Shown here in pieces: positions 22,691 to 33,549 of a stretch of DNA of 64,000 bases. Numbering within the stretch: position 1 is the first letter of the stretch; every line of letters starts with the position of its first letter. This DNA comes from Dipteronia dyeriana. Its lineage: Eukaryota; Streptophyta; Magnoliopsida; Sapindales; Sapindaceae. The notes under the pieces are model-generated. The model was not told the origin of the DNA. It worked only from the letters and a program-made list of their open reading frames with translations, and searched no databases. The DNA is taken from the NCBI GenBank assembly GCA_032871835.1, contig CM065297.1:94509052-94573051 (forward strand), read 5' to 3'. Made by a program: the position numbers and the translations under genes.

Positions 22691-24345
22691 TCCACTGATG
22701 GTATGTATCACTTGAATTTGTGCACCAGATCCGTCTGTTCCCCATTTCTCTTATCAACATGCTCGTAGATCTCGGCTTGTACTTCCCTTCCAGTCTAAAT
22801 ATTGTCACTAACCTGTTGTAAGAACTCTATCAAACATCATCCCCGTAATAGAGCTTGGATCTGGTTACGCAGGTTATAATACTCTAAAGTGTTGTAGCCC
22901 ACGTCCTCATGGAAGTCGTAGTACTTGTACTGATTTCGCCTGTTCGTTGGTGCTTTCATGGGTGTGGGCTTCTGGAGCAGCACCTTATCCTGAATAGTGA
23001 GGTCGATTGTTTCACGGGATGTACTTAAGGGGGTTTAGTGATAATTCCCTCTTTCACCTAGCGTTACAGGGGCCACAGTCCTAGGAGGAGGTTAAGCACG
23101 CAGAGGGGTTCACCTCATAGGATACCTTTCTTAACGAGGTTGGGAAACGGGTAATCTGTACGTCGACCTTTTGGGAGGTTTGTTCTGGTTTTTCTGAGCT
23201 AGCTCAGGTCTGAGAGCTTTTTTTTTGGCATTTCACCTTTCTCATATCGCCATACTCCATCTTGACCATGAGTTATTCGTCAATCTTGACCTGCTCAAGA
23301 GTCCAGTCATAGGTATCTTGATGGGTCTCTAGAGGTCGCTTGGTAAAGGATCGGAAAAGCTTACCCACCTAAAGATTCCACCGAAAGTTGGCAAGGGTCT
23401 ATTTTTTGGTGAAGACTCCCATCTGGATGACTTCCTTGTGAAAGCGTTCCACGTACGATCAGAGTGTCTCACCTCGATCCTTAACCATATATTAAAGGTG
23501 TATGAGAGCCTTTGGACAAGGTTTGACCCCTTGGAACTGTGAGCAGAATTCCATTGATAGCTTTGTGAAAGAATCCATGCTACCAGCGGGCAGCTTTCTG
23601 AACTAAGTTTTTGCATAGTCGGTCAGAGTGGTAGGGAACACCCTGCACATGGCAGCCCTGGTGGTATTCTGGACCTCCATTTGTTGGACGAAGCTCTCCA
23701 AGTGGCTCAAGGGATCTTCTATTCTAGAGAAGTTATCTGTCGTTATTTTAAATTTGGCGGGAGCTCCTCCTCCCAGATCCTTCTGGTGAAGGGAGCATTC
23801 ATCTCTCTCAAATGATTCTTCTTGTCTTCTTTTTACTTTCCTCTCTTAATCTGATGGATCTCTTTCTATAGCTTTGCTAGCTGATCTCTCAGGCACTTAT
23901 TCCCGGGTTTCTTTGAGTTGACTTCCTATTCCTTACTGTCGGATCCCTCCGATAAACTGGCGATCTCCACCCGGTCTTCATTACGAGCGGGATATACCCG
24001 GGGGCTTTACTGGCTACCTTTCTCTCTACTTCGGGCTTCCCTCTTTGAAACCATTGGGCAAAGAGCCTCTCCCTGCTCTTGGGGTAGGGCGTCCGTTACA
24101 GATTTAACTCGTATGGGTTGGTAATGTGATGGCCTGCCAAGAACTAGGGGCATAGGCCCTAGCCTATCTCGGATCTAAGGTTGAGGCCCAATCCTATCGC
24201 TGGCTGGCTCTAACGGAGGAGGTCTCAATCAATCGAAGGCGAGTTGCCTGGTCCCGAGCCTATTCGGATCTCTTTAAGTGTTGAGATTTATTGGCTAAAC
24301 CATGATGCCCTTAGGGAGTATGTGAAGGCGGACGTTTTCCATGAA
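22691..24345 (-). pseudogene. gag: Gag of element G
   Basis: Structural protein, heavily frameshifted. Recognisable parts are the retrotransposon-gag core (VERFHKEVIQMGVF and KLFRSFTKRPLETHQD, ~23300-23500) and the knuckle region at 22873-22935. In related copies this is a C-x2-H-x4-H-x4-C site (CDFHEDVGHNTSEC). Here the two Cys and second His have become Tyr, so zinc binding is lost. The upstream part ends abruptly at 24345, where a deletion joins gag leader to the middle of an LTR. Confidence 0.7.
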
Positions 24346-24802
24346 GACCTTAGAGCTTGAGATGACCTTGTGGGTACTCATTGGAGGTAACGGGGCTTCA
24401 GCGAGCTCTCTCCTTCTTGTCCGGATAGGCTCAAAACTTCATTTTGCAAAGTGGAGAGATGCTATAGCCTGAACCTGAAGTCTTTATAGGTCCGTTTTAG
24501 GTCTGGGGAGGATGGTGGGCTTTTAGGGAGGGTGCGAGGTAGTTTCGACCTCGGGGAGCTTGGATTGTCATGCGTAAGGTTTTTCCTAAATTCTTGCTTT
24601 TGTGTAAAGATCTCGATCCTATCATGTCGGGCTCTACCCCGGGTGTTTTCTGAAGTATGCTGACCTTTCCTCGCTTCTGCGGGGTGGCTCCATAGCTCGA
24701 CCCTATGACCCAGGGTTTCATGGTGGGTAATCTCGGGCATAGACTTGGGCTAGGAGAGTGGGAAATTTCTCTTTGGTACCTAGCCAAATTTGGCTATTAA
24801 CA
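24346..24802 (-). repeat. Truncated 5' LTR of element G
   Basis: Matches 7110-7528 (CTCATTGGAGGTAACGGGG, GATCGTGTCGGG-like, ending TTTGGCTATTAACA), so it is the U3 half of a family LTR. The R-U5 half and the primer site are missing. The left edge fuses to gag-leader sequence GGCGGACGTTTTCCATGAAG, a deletion junction. A ~45 bp extra piece near 24455-24500 is absent from the 3' LTR copy. Confidence 0.85.
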
Positions 24803-25224
24803 AAGAGTATACATGTCAAATTATTTTAAAACCATTTTATCTTTAAGGAAAACAAATAAGTTTACTCTTTATTCAAACGTGATAAAAATAAAAAACAAAC
24901 ATGTTATTCTGCTCAAGTTTCAGTCACTATTCAGTTTTCAATAAAGTTCTGGACTGTTCAGTCTTAAGAAAAAAAACCCTAATTTTGGTTCAAGCAAAAT
25001 AAAATCCAGTATGCATTCCTTCCCATTAAAAGTGTAAAATTAGATTGCTTACCTAAAAAAAAAAATCTTTGGTTGGTTTTCAAATCATGTTCAACAATAT
25101 AAGTACTAGCTTAGATAAAACATTACAACACAATTCAAAGCCATAAAGAAATTCTAAACCTCCGAAAGCAAATTAAAGTGTTGTAGATCATTTTTCTAAA
25201 GGTGTCTTTGAAATTCTAAAACTC
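24803..25224. other. AT-rich DNA without recognised features
   Basis: Poly-A and poly-T runs, no open frame of note and no similarity to other parts of the window. Probably older host or unidentified repeat sequence between element G and fragment H. Confidence 0.5.
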
Positions 25225-26422
25225 CCCAAGGTGTCTTTAAAGAGGATGTCCACGCTGCTACCAGTGTCTATCAAGAAACAGTGAACCAAACAATTTACAA
25301 TCTGTATGGTGGCAACTATAGGGTCATCATGAGGTTGTATAGTATTGTACACATCTTCCTTGGTGAAGATGATTTGGGCTGATTGAGATGATCCTGCAGA
25401 TCCCCGGGCAACTTTGAGAACGTCCTGTCCTACCTTGATTAGGGGTACTTTCCTGGAATGGGTCTTCCTTGAATTGTTTGAAGTTCCCGCCTAGGTAGGA
25501 CCCCACTAATAGTATGAATTACTTGTTTCTTTTGCATTAGATCAATGCCTTTCGTCTTCTTTGATTCTGCATCTTCCTTAATCTTGACCTGCACCTCCTT
25601 TAAGATTTCTTCCAAGCAACCACCTCTCACCAAAGCCTCGATCTGGTTACACAGGCTGTAACACTCTGAGGTGTTGTGTCTCACATCCTCATGGAAGTCA
25701 CAATACTTGTAGTGATTCGTCATATCAACTGGTGCTTTGATGGGATTAAGTTTCCTGAGTAGCCCTTTATCACAGATGGCTAGGTAGATCATCTTGTGAG
25801 ATGCATTGAGATGGGTGTAGTGGATGTACCCCCTCTCTTTCTATACTATTAGGGCTACCTCGCTAGGAGGATGTGAAGCTCGGCATGGGGTTCTCCTTGC
25901 TGAGTACTGCTCTCGTTAAGGTTGAAACGGTGGAGGCGATAGGTAGACCGGTTGGGAGGTCTGTCTAGGTCTTTTTGACCGGTGCAGGCTAGGGTGCTTC
26001 TTTTTTTTAGAGTTTGCCAGTCCCTAAGTTATCATACTCTATCTTAACCCGAAGCTATTCATCTATATCCATCTGCTCGAGAGCCCTATCATAGGCCTCT
26101 TGGTAGGTTTCTAGTGGATGTTTGGCAAATGACCGAAACAACCTTCCAGCCCACAGGTTCCTTCTAAAGTTGGCAAAAGTCTCTTTTTCTGCAAAGACCC
26201 CTATCTTGATCACTTCTTTATGGAATCTCTCCACGTAAGATCTGAGCGACTCACTCAGCTCCTGGATCACGTACTGCAGGTGGATGGGATCTTTAGGGTG
26301 TGGCCTAATACCCTGGAACTGAGAACAAAAATTAATAGATGGCTTAGTAAATGAGTCAACACTACCTGATGACAATTTTCTGATCCACGTCTTGGTTTAG
26401 TTAGTTAGCGTGGTTGGAAACA
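25225..26422 (-). pseudogene. gag: Isolated gag-protease fragment H of a Tat element
   Basis: Collinear with the gag to protease part of A and B, without LTRs or the rest of pol. The gag core is at 26055-26375 (QGIRPHPKDPIHLQYVIQE, FHKEVIKIGVFAEKE, RSFAKHPLETYQEAYDRAL). The knuckle at 25650-25700 keeps its four ligands in YCDFHEDVRHNTSECY (Cys, His, His, Cys). The protease start near 25256-25270 keeps an intact DTG in LIDTGSSVD. Some stops occur between blocks. The left end shows a short repeat AAGGTGTCTTT; the right end stops at GGAAACAT. Origin unclear: truncation or captured scrap. Confidence 0.85.
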
Positions 26423-26457
26423 TTTGTATGCCCAATCTATAGAAGAATGTATCATTA

Positions 26458-26800
26458 ATGGTAATGAATGATCCCATCTATTTGTATGCCCAGATGGGTC
26501 TTCATTCTTCACCGATATATCGGTTTGGCAAATGCCAATGTCCACTACCACCAATAAAACTGGTTAACAAAGAGTTTGCAAATTGTCACTCAAATCATGA
26601 TTGTATCTCTCAAGGTGTTTGTGTAGATGGATTTGGAACTATATGTATTTCTCGAGAATGAATTTATCCCTCACTAATACCACCACAACATGTTAACAAA
26701 GATTCAAAAAATTGTAACTGAAATTATCAATGCCTCACTGTGGAGAAATGTACAAATGGAAGAAGACCTCTATATGTTCCTGGAGAAGGCATATTGATCA
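26458..26800 (+). pseudogene. Duplicated cysteine-rich peptide module (unidentified)
   Basis: The open part (26458-26661, 67 codons) contains six Cys spaced C-x-C-x14-C-x5-C-x5-C-x7-C, with CQCPLPPIKLVNK and CHSNHDCISQGVCVDGFGTIC. Directly after its stop, the same frame has a second copy: PPQHVNKDSKNC followed by C-x5-C-x5-C spacing, one in-frame stop and the last Cys replaced by Tyr. Repetition of the spacing and of PP..VNK argues for a real coding module, not noise. It resembles small secreted cysteine-rich peptides in general, but I recognise no family and see no signal peptide. It may be a host-gene remnant. Confidence 0.4.
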
Positions 26801-27623
26801 GTTCATTTTTATATATGTTTTTCACCCCTACTTCCTATGTAATAAGCTTGTCTCCTGAGTATTTTAGGTTGTATAATGTGTTTTTTGAACATGTGTAGGT
26901 CATAATCCATAGAAGAAGTGTTAGAAGCTATCTTTGGAGGAAAAAGAGCTTAAACAAGAATTAAAGTGCAAAATTGTGATTTTTAGTGGCCAAGGCTGCT
27001 GCCCATGTAGTAGCCCCAACCGCGGCGTAACATGTGATGAATTTAGGTTGAGCTTATGTTCTTTACCATAATCCATACCGTGCCTCACGAAATTACCTCT
27101 ACCACAGTCTACACCGTGTAAATCTCCAAATGTGGCACCACTAGACAAACCGCAACATATGGAGCGGTAGGACAAAATCCTTGTTTTCTCAGGACTTCGT
27201 GAAACCCTATGTGGAGAACTTATAAATACTTATTATTTTATTTTTCAAAAGGGATCGAACACACAGCCCTTGTTCTACACACTTTTCCAAAAGCCTACAC
27301 GCAACTAAATTCTCTCAACCACCTTAGACATAGAAGATTCGAAGATTTCATCCTTGAAGACTTGAAGAACTTGTTAGAGGCCAAGATGGGTTCTATCTTT
27401 TCTTTATCTTCTCTAAATATTTTCTTAATGTATAACTAATTCCATATTAGGAAATCGATATGAACTTATGTGATGCTCATGTTATGATTCAAACTCCATA
27501 TTTTATTAATCAATTCAAGTTTAGATTGTTCAATTCTTTATATGTATTATTCTTGACTTGTATTGATTTATGAAAATTAATTGGTACTTGTCTAGGGTTT
27601 TGATAATTTATTAATTAAGATTA
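26801..27623 (+). other. Unassigned region with LTR-like or promoter-like features
   Basis: No supported gene. A TATAAATA at about 27220 is followed by a transcript-leader-like stretch, and GC-richer text at 27000-27170 repeats ACCGYG-type words (ACCGCGGCG, ATACCGTGCC, ACACCGTG). The rest is AT-rich. It may be the LTR or leader of an unidentified retroelement into which E inserted. Confidence 0.3.
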
Positions 27624-28799
27624 TGTTAATAGTGAAATTTGGCCAGGGGTCAAAGAGAAGTTTTTCATTTACCCGCTACAAGTCGAAACCCATAATCGAC
27701 AATCATGAAGCCCGAAAAGACCATAAAGCCACCCCGAAGGAGCAGGGAAGGCCATCTCGACTTCAAATCTTCTAGAAAACAAGCCAGGCACGACCAAGAC
27801 AAGCCCCCAAAAGAGTACTGGAACCCGAGCTTCTTTAGGCCATCTATTGGGGAACCTCGGCTCTGAGGTGGAGTTCCACAACCGCCTAATGAATGCCAGG
27901 GGATGTCTCCAAGCTCAAGAGACATTCGAGAGAAGCCCACCAACCTCTCTAGAAGCCCGCTGTCCTTGCTAGACATAAAGGAAAAATCATGCCAAAATCT
28001 ACACTACCCAGGCTACCTCCCAAGAATGTCTACAAGAAAACCTCAAGCCCCAAAGGTCAGGGAAAATCCATCTCAAGCTTCTAAGAACAGAGTCGGAGCA
28101 GGGATCTACCACGCTCTATGGGGCAACAGGCAGCTGGTTGGGTGACCTCCATGAAAAACCATGCCTCAATAACATACAAGATCATTTCTAGAAGATAACC
28201 ATCATTAATCCTGTATACGTGCGAACCAAGAGTTTGATTTCAAAAAGGAAACAAACTCATTCACGTTAATTGTTTCCGCTATTTATTCGGGGTCAACCAC
28301 TTTTAAATGTAGGATCTTGCCCGATAAGGAGGAAATGGATTCAAAGGATCATGGCGGGATATCAGCGAATTCAAACCAACCTAGACAACGTATAAATAGA
28401 GCCAAGCACGATAGCCAGATGATGGAGAAAAACCTACATAGACTGATATATACACAGAAAAGATATATAGCAACAGAGAGAAGAGAGAAAGAAAAGAAGA
28501 GAGAAAGGCTTAAATTCTATATTCAGAACACGGCCACCTTCGTTTTCACTATTCGACAGGCATAGAGTTGCCACCACCCTACATCTTAGAGAGACTGCTA
28601 GCATATAAGAGAGTGATTTGTATTTTAAAGCAATATATCAATAATAAAAGCTCTCATTTACTGTTATTACGATCCAGCCTCTCGTCTATGTCTTAACAGG
28701 TCGGGAACCAACGGTATCGACCCTGGCCACCACTTTCGTGGTAGTGGTCTCGAGGGTGTTAACTTGAATTTCTCATCCCGAGTAAATTTTCTGTCAACA
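27624..28799 (+). repeat. 5' LTR of element E
   Basis: Starts TGTTAATAGTGAAATTTGGC and ends TTTTCTGTCAACA, 1176 bp. It is similar to the A LTR through AAGGAAACAAACTCATTC and the promoter TATAAATA at 28391-28398 followed by GAGCCAAGCACG. The left flank is AT-rich DNA. No partner LTR is seen, so no target duplication can be given. Confidence 0.9.
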
Positions 28800-28802
28800 C
28801 TT

Positions 28803-28824
28803 TCAAGCGGCGTCTATAGGGAAC
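28803..28824 (+). promoter_or_regulatory. Primer-binding site of element E
   Basis: AAGCGGCGTCTATAGGGAAC just after the LTR, parallel to TGGCACCGTCTATGGGAAAC in A. Sites of the TGGCGCCGTCTGTGGGAA kind are typical of Tat elements. Decay at its first bases fits an old copy. Confidence 0.65.
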
Positions 28825-28874
28825 TCTCACACCACCACCTTTACATTAGAAAAGTTTGTTATTTCATAGTAATC

Positions 28875-30089
28875 ATGAGGCTCTGCTCCTTACATGGGCA
28901 GCAGGGCACATCAGGACAACCTTATGCTACATCAACACGAAAGGTCTTGAGAAAAGGGAGAAAATCCGGGCTCTATAGCCAGGTCTGGATCCTCCTCTGG
29001 GAAGTCAGGTCGAGCTTGACCAATAAGCGTTGGCCTTCGTAGAAAACGTCCGCCTTCAACTACTCACTGACGGTATTGCTATCCAACAAGCGGGTCTCTA
29101 CAATCAGGGGGAATCAAGCAGGCCTGGGGCTAGGCAACCCACCTTCGATCGCCTGGGACCTACCCCTCGGGAATAAACTCGTAATAGAGTGAGGCTCCTA
29201 ACCTCGATCCGGGATAGGCTAGGGCCCATGCCCATGTTCCCAAAGTGTTGTAACGCTACCAACAAAGACAAGTCAAATCCGTGGTAGATGTCCTTCCCTG
29301 GGAAAGGGGAGAGCCTCTCCACCCAACGACTTTAAGGAGAGAAGCCCGAGGTAGAGAAGAAGAAAGTCAGCAAAGCCGCCGAACGGACCCCCTCCAAAGA
29401 AGGAACCAGGTGGAGGTCACCAGTTCTTCAGAATGATCTGATGGTAAGGAATCCGATATCAACTCAAGGAAATCTGAAAGCAAGCATCTAAGGGACCAAT
29501 TATTAGAGCTTCAGAAAGAGGTCCAATTGATGAAGAAAGGAAAGTACAAGAAGGACAAGAAAGATCCTCTAAGTGAAATGAATGCCCTTTTTACCAAGAG
29601 GTTCCGGGAGGCAAAGCTTTGGCCTAAGTTCAAAATGCCAGCTGACAGATTCTCAGAGACAGAAGATCCCCTGAGCCACTTAGAGAGCTTCGTTCAACAG
29701 ATGGAGGTCTAGAACACAACCAAGGCCGGTATGTGTTGAATGTTCCCTACTACACTCATGGATTATGCTAAAACCTGGTTTAGGAAATTACCCGCTAGTA
29801 GCGTGGATTCCTTCACCAAGTTATCAACCGATTGAAAGACCCGATACATCTAAAGTACGTGATCCAGGAGAGAGGGGAAACCCTCCGGGCTTATGTCGAG
29901 TGTTTCCATAAGGAAGTCATCCAGATGGGGGTCTTCACCGAGAAAGAAACACTCGCCAACTTCAGAAGGAACCTGTGGGCGGGAGAGCTTTTTCGGTCTT
30001 TTGCTAAGAGACCTCCAGAAACCTACCAAGAAGCCTATGATCGGGCTCTGGAAAAGATTGAGGTCGATGAACAACTCAAGGACAAGATG
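28875..30089 (+). pseudogene. gag: Gag of element E
   Basis: The start at 28875 (MRLCSLHGQQGTSGQPYATS) matches the MRLPSSQGQPGVSGQP start of B. The middle (29527-29712) has KKDPLSEMNALFTKRFREAK and a PLSHLESFVQQMEV segment. The conserved core is in 29832-30092 (DPIHLKYVIQERGETLRAY, FHKEVIQMGVFTEKETLANF, RSFAKRPPETYQEAYDRALE). About 30 bases are missing near 29830 (FCSQFQGVK in relatives) and stops occur before it. It ends at KDKM, where the fusion to RNase H begins, so the knuckle domain is lost. Confidence 0.82.
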
Positions 30090-30535
30090 TAACCCTTGAG
30101 AGGACTCCAGAATCTGACAACTGGCCGGAGGGCTGTGAGTCGTGGACTCTTTACACTGACGGAGCTTTCAGGCAATCTGGTGGAGAAGCGGGCATAGTCC
30201 TCATCGACCCATAAGGAACTGAGTGTTGCCACTGTTTCAGGTTTGAATTTAAAGCCACGAACAATGAGGCAGAGTACGAAGCCCTGCTAACTGGAATAAA
30301 GGCAACCATAGAACTCGGGGTTGATTACCTGAATATCAAGAGCGACTCTTCACTCGTGGTCAATAAAGTCTCAGGGGATTATCAGGCAAAAGGCGATAAT
30401 ATGATCGCTTACTTAAAATTGGTTCAACAACTCAATACCAGATTTAAGGGATTCAAAATCGAGCAGGTACCTCGATAACTAAATTATCAAGCTGACGTCC
30501 TTGCCAAGATAGCTGCATAAGGTGGCCAGACCCTA
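30090..30535 (+). pseudogene. pol: Second RNase H of element E
   Basis: Begins TAACCCTTGA, the same spot as in A (54968), and shows LYTDGAFRQSGGEAGIVLI, NNEAEYEALLTGIKA and IKSDSSLVVNKVSGDYQAKG. All acidic positions (Asp, Glu, Asp) are present. Two in-frame stops remain (after IDP, and near VPR). Fused to gag by deletion. It ends with DVLAKIAA, the normal linker to integrase. Confidence 0.82.
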
Positions 30536-31255
30536 CCTCACAGAGTCTTTCTTCAAATAATCCCCCTACCTAGCATTATGACAGGTAAGGAAGCTTATAC
30601 CCTGGATTGACAGCCATGCTAGATGGATCCATTAGTGGAGTATCTACAGGATGGGAAACTCTCCGGGGAGCCCAACCAAGCTAGGAGGGTTAAATGGCTC
30701 TTAGTCCTGTATTGTATGGTGGATGGGCATTTATACCGAAGGGGAAAATGTCTTCCCCTGCTCTGATGTCTACACCCTGAAAACGCCAAGTGAGCTTTGA
30801 TAGAGGTTCATTCCGGGGAATGCGGGAACCATATTGGTGGAGAGGCCTTGGCATATCAGATACTCCGCATGGGGTATTATTGGCCGACCATCTATCAAGA
30901 TGCTAAGAACTTGGTGCAAACCTGCGAGGCATGCCAGAAGGCCGCAAACTTGAGTCACCTCCCTCCGGAGCGCTTGTCGTCCTTTAGCTCGCCATACCCC
31001 TTTGCTATGTGGGGAGTCCATTTGATTGGACCGCTTCCTACAGCTTCGGGACGGGCCAAGCACACTATCGTAGCGATTGACTACTTCACAAGATGGGTTG
31101 AAGCCTGACCACTCTCTCATATATCAGAAGAAAACACATTAAGGTTAATCAAGACCAATATAGTTTGCAGGTTTGGAACCCCCCTTACCATAATAACCGA
31201 CCTCGGAAAACAATTTGATAATAGCCGATTCAGAGATTTCCGTGAAGGTTTGGGC
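30536..31255 (+). pseudogene. pol: Integrase of element E, N-terminal two-thirds
   Basis: Zinc-binding region intact in 30797-31108: His in EVHSGECGNHIGG and Cys pair in CEACQKAAN (an HHCC set). The first catalytic Asp is His here (VHLIGP instead of VDLIGP), which would inactivate it. The second Asp is in TDLGKQFDN near 31198. The copy stops at 31255 inside the sequence that in others continues GLGIDLRF, so the catalytic Glu and C-terminus are missing. Confidence 0.85.
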
Positions 31256-33400
31256 TAGTTTGTAGTTGTCACAACATGCAACTATATACACATGGAAGAT
31301 TAATAGCCAGTAATAACTTGAGCATTGGAACTTAACTAGAAAAGCTTTCCACTCGTAGGCTTTTTTAGAGGGCTATAGCCAGATCGAGGCATCAGGAATG
31401 CTACCATGTCTCTTTTTAGATATGGATGGAAACTACGCTCTTACACTTAGATCCTTCTTGGGGTGGTAGCCCGGCCAAGGCATCAGGAGGGCTATCCAGC
31501 TGTTTTCTGGTCTCAAGATCTGGATGGCAACTATGATCTTACAATCAGATCCTTCTTAGGGGTGGTAGCCCAACCAAGGCATCAGGATTGTTATCTAGCT
31601 ATTTCCCGGTCTCAAAGTCTGGATGGCAACTATGCTCTTATACTCAGACCCTTCTTAGGGTTGTAACCTGACAAATGAATCAGAAGGGCTATCTAGCTAT
31701 ATCCTGGTCTCGAGATCTGGATGGCAACTATGCTCTTACACTCATATCCTTCTTAGGGGTGGTAGCCCGACCAAGGCATTAGGAGGGCTATCTAGCAATA
31801 TCCTAGTGTCGAGATCTAGATGGCAACTATGCTCTTACTCTCAGATCCTTCTTGGGGTGGTAGCCTGACCAGGTGTTGTTTTTAAGTGAGGAAGCGGATA
31901 GCTTGCTCGAGCTCTCAACCTTTAGTAGAAACTTGTAGCTTTATGACTTTAGTGAATAGTCCTATTGTGCGATCATAGGCTAGTTTGTACCTGTCGCAAC
32001 ATGCAACTATTTACACATGGAAGATTAATAGCCAGTAATAACTTGAACATTGTAAATTAAGTAGAAAGGATTTCTACTCATATGCCTTTTTGGGGGGCTA
32101 TAGCCCGATAGAGGAAGAGGAGGGCTACCTAGTCTTTTCTTAGACTGGAGATCGTGATGCAAACTATGCTCTTACACTTAGATCCTTCTTGGGGTGGTAG
32201 CCCGGCCAAGGCATAAAGAGGGTTATCCAGCTACTTCTTGGTCTCGATATCTGGATGACAACTTTGCTCTTACACTCAGATCCTTCTTGGGGGTGGTAGC
32301 CTGACCAAGGCATCAGGATTGCTATCCACCTATTTCCCAGTCTCGAGGTCTGGATGGAAACTATGCTCTTATACTCAGACCCTTCTTGGGGTTATAGCCT
32401 GACCAAGGCATAAGGAGGGCTATCTATCTATATCCTGGTCTCAAGATCTGGATGGCAACTATGCTCTTGCACTCAGATCATTCTTAGAGGTGGTAGCCCG
32501 ACCAAGGCATTAGAAGGGCTATCTAACTATATCCTGGTCTCGAGATCTGGATGACAACTATGCTCCTACACTCCTATCCTTCTAAGGGGTGGTAGCCTAA
32601 CAAGGTTTTTTTTAAATTGAGGAAGCAGATAGCTTGCTCGAGCTCCTACCTTCAGTAGAAACTTGTAGCTTGATGACTTTAGTGAATAGTCCCCTTATGC
32701 GATCATAGGCTAGTTTGTACCTGTCATTACATGCAACTATTTACACATAGAAGATTAATAGCCAGTAATAACTTGAACGTTGGAACTTAAGTAGAAAGGA
32801 TTTCCTTTCTTAGGCCCTTTGGGTGGCTATAGCGCGATCGAGGCATCAAGACGGCTTTCTAGTCTCTTCTTTGACTTGAGATCTGGATGGAAACTATGCT
32901 CTTACACTTAGATCCTTCTTGGGGTGGTAGCCCGACCAAGGACTCAAGAGGGCTATCCAGCTATTTTCTGGTCTCGAGATCTGGATGGCAACTATGCTTT
33001 TACACTCAAATGCTTCTTGGGGGTGGTAGTCTTACCAAGGCATCATGATTGCTATCTAGCTATTTCCCGGTCTCGAGGTCTGGATGGTAACTATGCTCTT
33101 ATACTCATACCCTTCTTAGGGTTGTAGCCCGGCCACGGCATCAGGAGGGCTATCTAGCTATATCCTGGTCTCGAGATCTGGATGGCAACTATGCTCTTGC
33201 ACTCAATCCTTCTTAGGGGTCGTAGCCCGACCAAGGTATTAGAAGGGCTATCTAGCTATTTCCCGGTCTCGAGATCTGGATGGAAACTATGCTCTTACAC
33301 TCAGATCCATCTCGGGGGCGGTAGCCCAACCAAGGCATCAATGGGGCTTTCCCAACTAATCCTCAATCTTTCAGACGTTTATTTCAGACTTACCCATGTA
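31256..33400. repeat. Higher-order tandem array: three ~727 bp units, each with ~100 bp monomers
   Basis: TAGTTTGTA-YTGTC starts recur at 31256, 31981 and 32711 (periods 725 and 730). Each unit has a unique part (ATGCAACTAT, AGATTAATAGCCAGTAATAA) followed by five to six ~100 bp monomers (GATGGCAACTATGCTCTTAC, GGTGGTAGCCCGACCAAGGC, CTATCTAGCTA). Monomer spacing measured at 31481 and 31580 is 99. A, B and G carry only one such unit, so C amplified the whole block. This is satellite-like behaviour. Confidence 0.9.
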
Positions 33401-33470
33401 GACCCTGGTCGGATATGGAGAAATCGTGGTGGAATATAACCGAAGATGGAGAAAGCAGACTTTATTGAGA

Positions 33471-33476
33471 AAAATT
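33471..33476 (-). terminator. AATAAA after integrase in C
   Basis: Minus-strand AATAAA 74 bp past the integrase stop, at the same distance as in A, B and G. Confidence 0.55.
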
Positions 33477-33549
33477 GGAGTATATATTTGATGAGGATTT
33501 TATTAAAACCTAAATGAAGGTAGCTTGCTCTCGAGTTCCCTTCTTATGT

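Larger units (their letters stand above)
6600..24802 (-). mobile_element. Tat-type Ty3/gypsy element G (split by copia element S)
   Basis: On the minus strand, from right to left: truncated 5' LTR (24346-24802), gag, protease, RT, RNase H, second RNase H, integrase, AATAAA, ~100 bp repeats, an antisense gene, and a 3' LTR ending at 7528. The second RNase H after the first, and before integrase, is the family hallmark of the Tat lineage. Copia element S (14870-21865) interrupts RT. Removing S and one GTCAT gives a junction that matches the same place in elements B and C. All genes carry stops or frameshifts. Confidence 0.9.
27624..31255 (+). mobile_element. Internally deleted Tat element E (5' LTR, gag, second RNase H, partial integrase)
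   Basis: Plus-strand copy with LTR at 27624-28799, primer site, gag to 30089, then a fusion directly to second RNase H. The ~2.9 kb that in A holds the gag C-terminus, protease, RT and first RNase H is missing. Integrase is cut off at 31255, where inverted element C begins. No 3' LTR is attached. Confidence 0.88.

Noticed and set aside
30770..31120. 116-codon minus-strand open stretch
   Set aside because: Shadow of the E integrase on the opposite strand.
31256..33400. CRISPR-like regular repeats
   Set aside because: Monomers are ~100 bp with no unique spacers, inside a eukaryotic retrotransposon; it is a satellite-like array.
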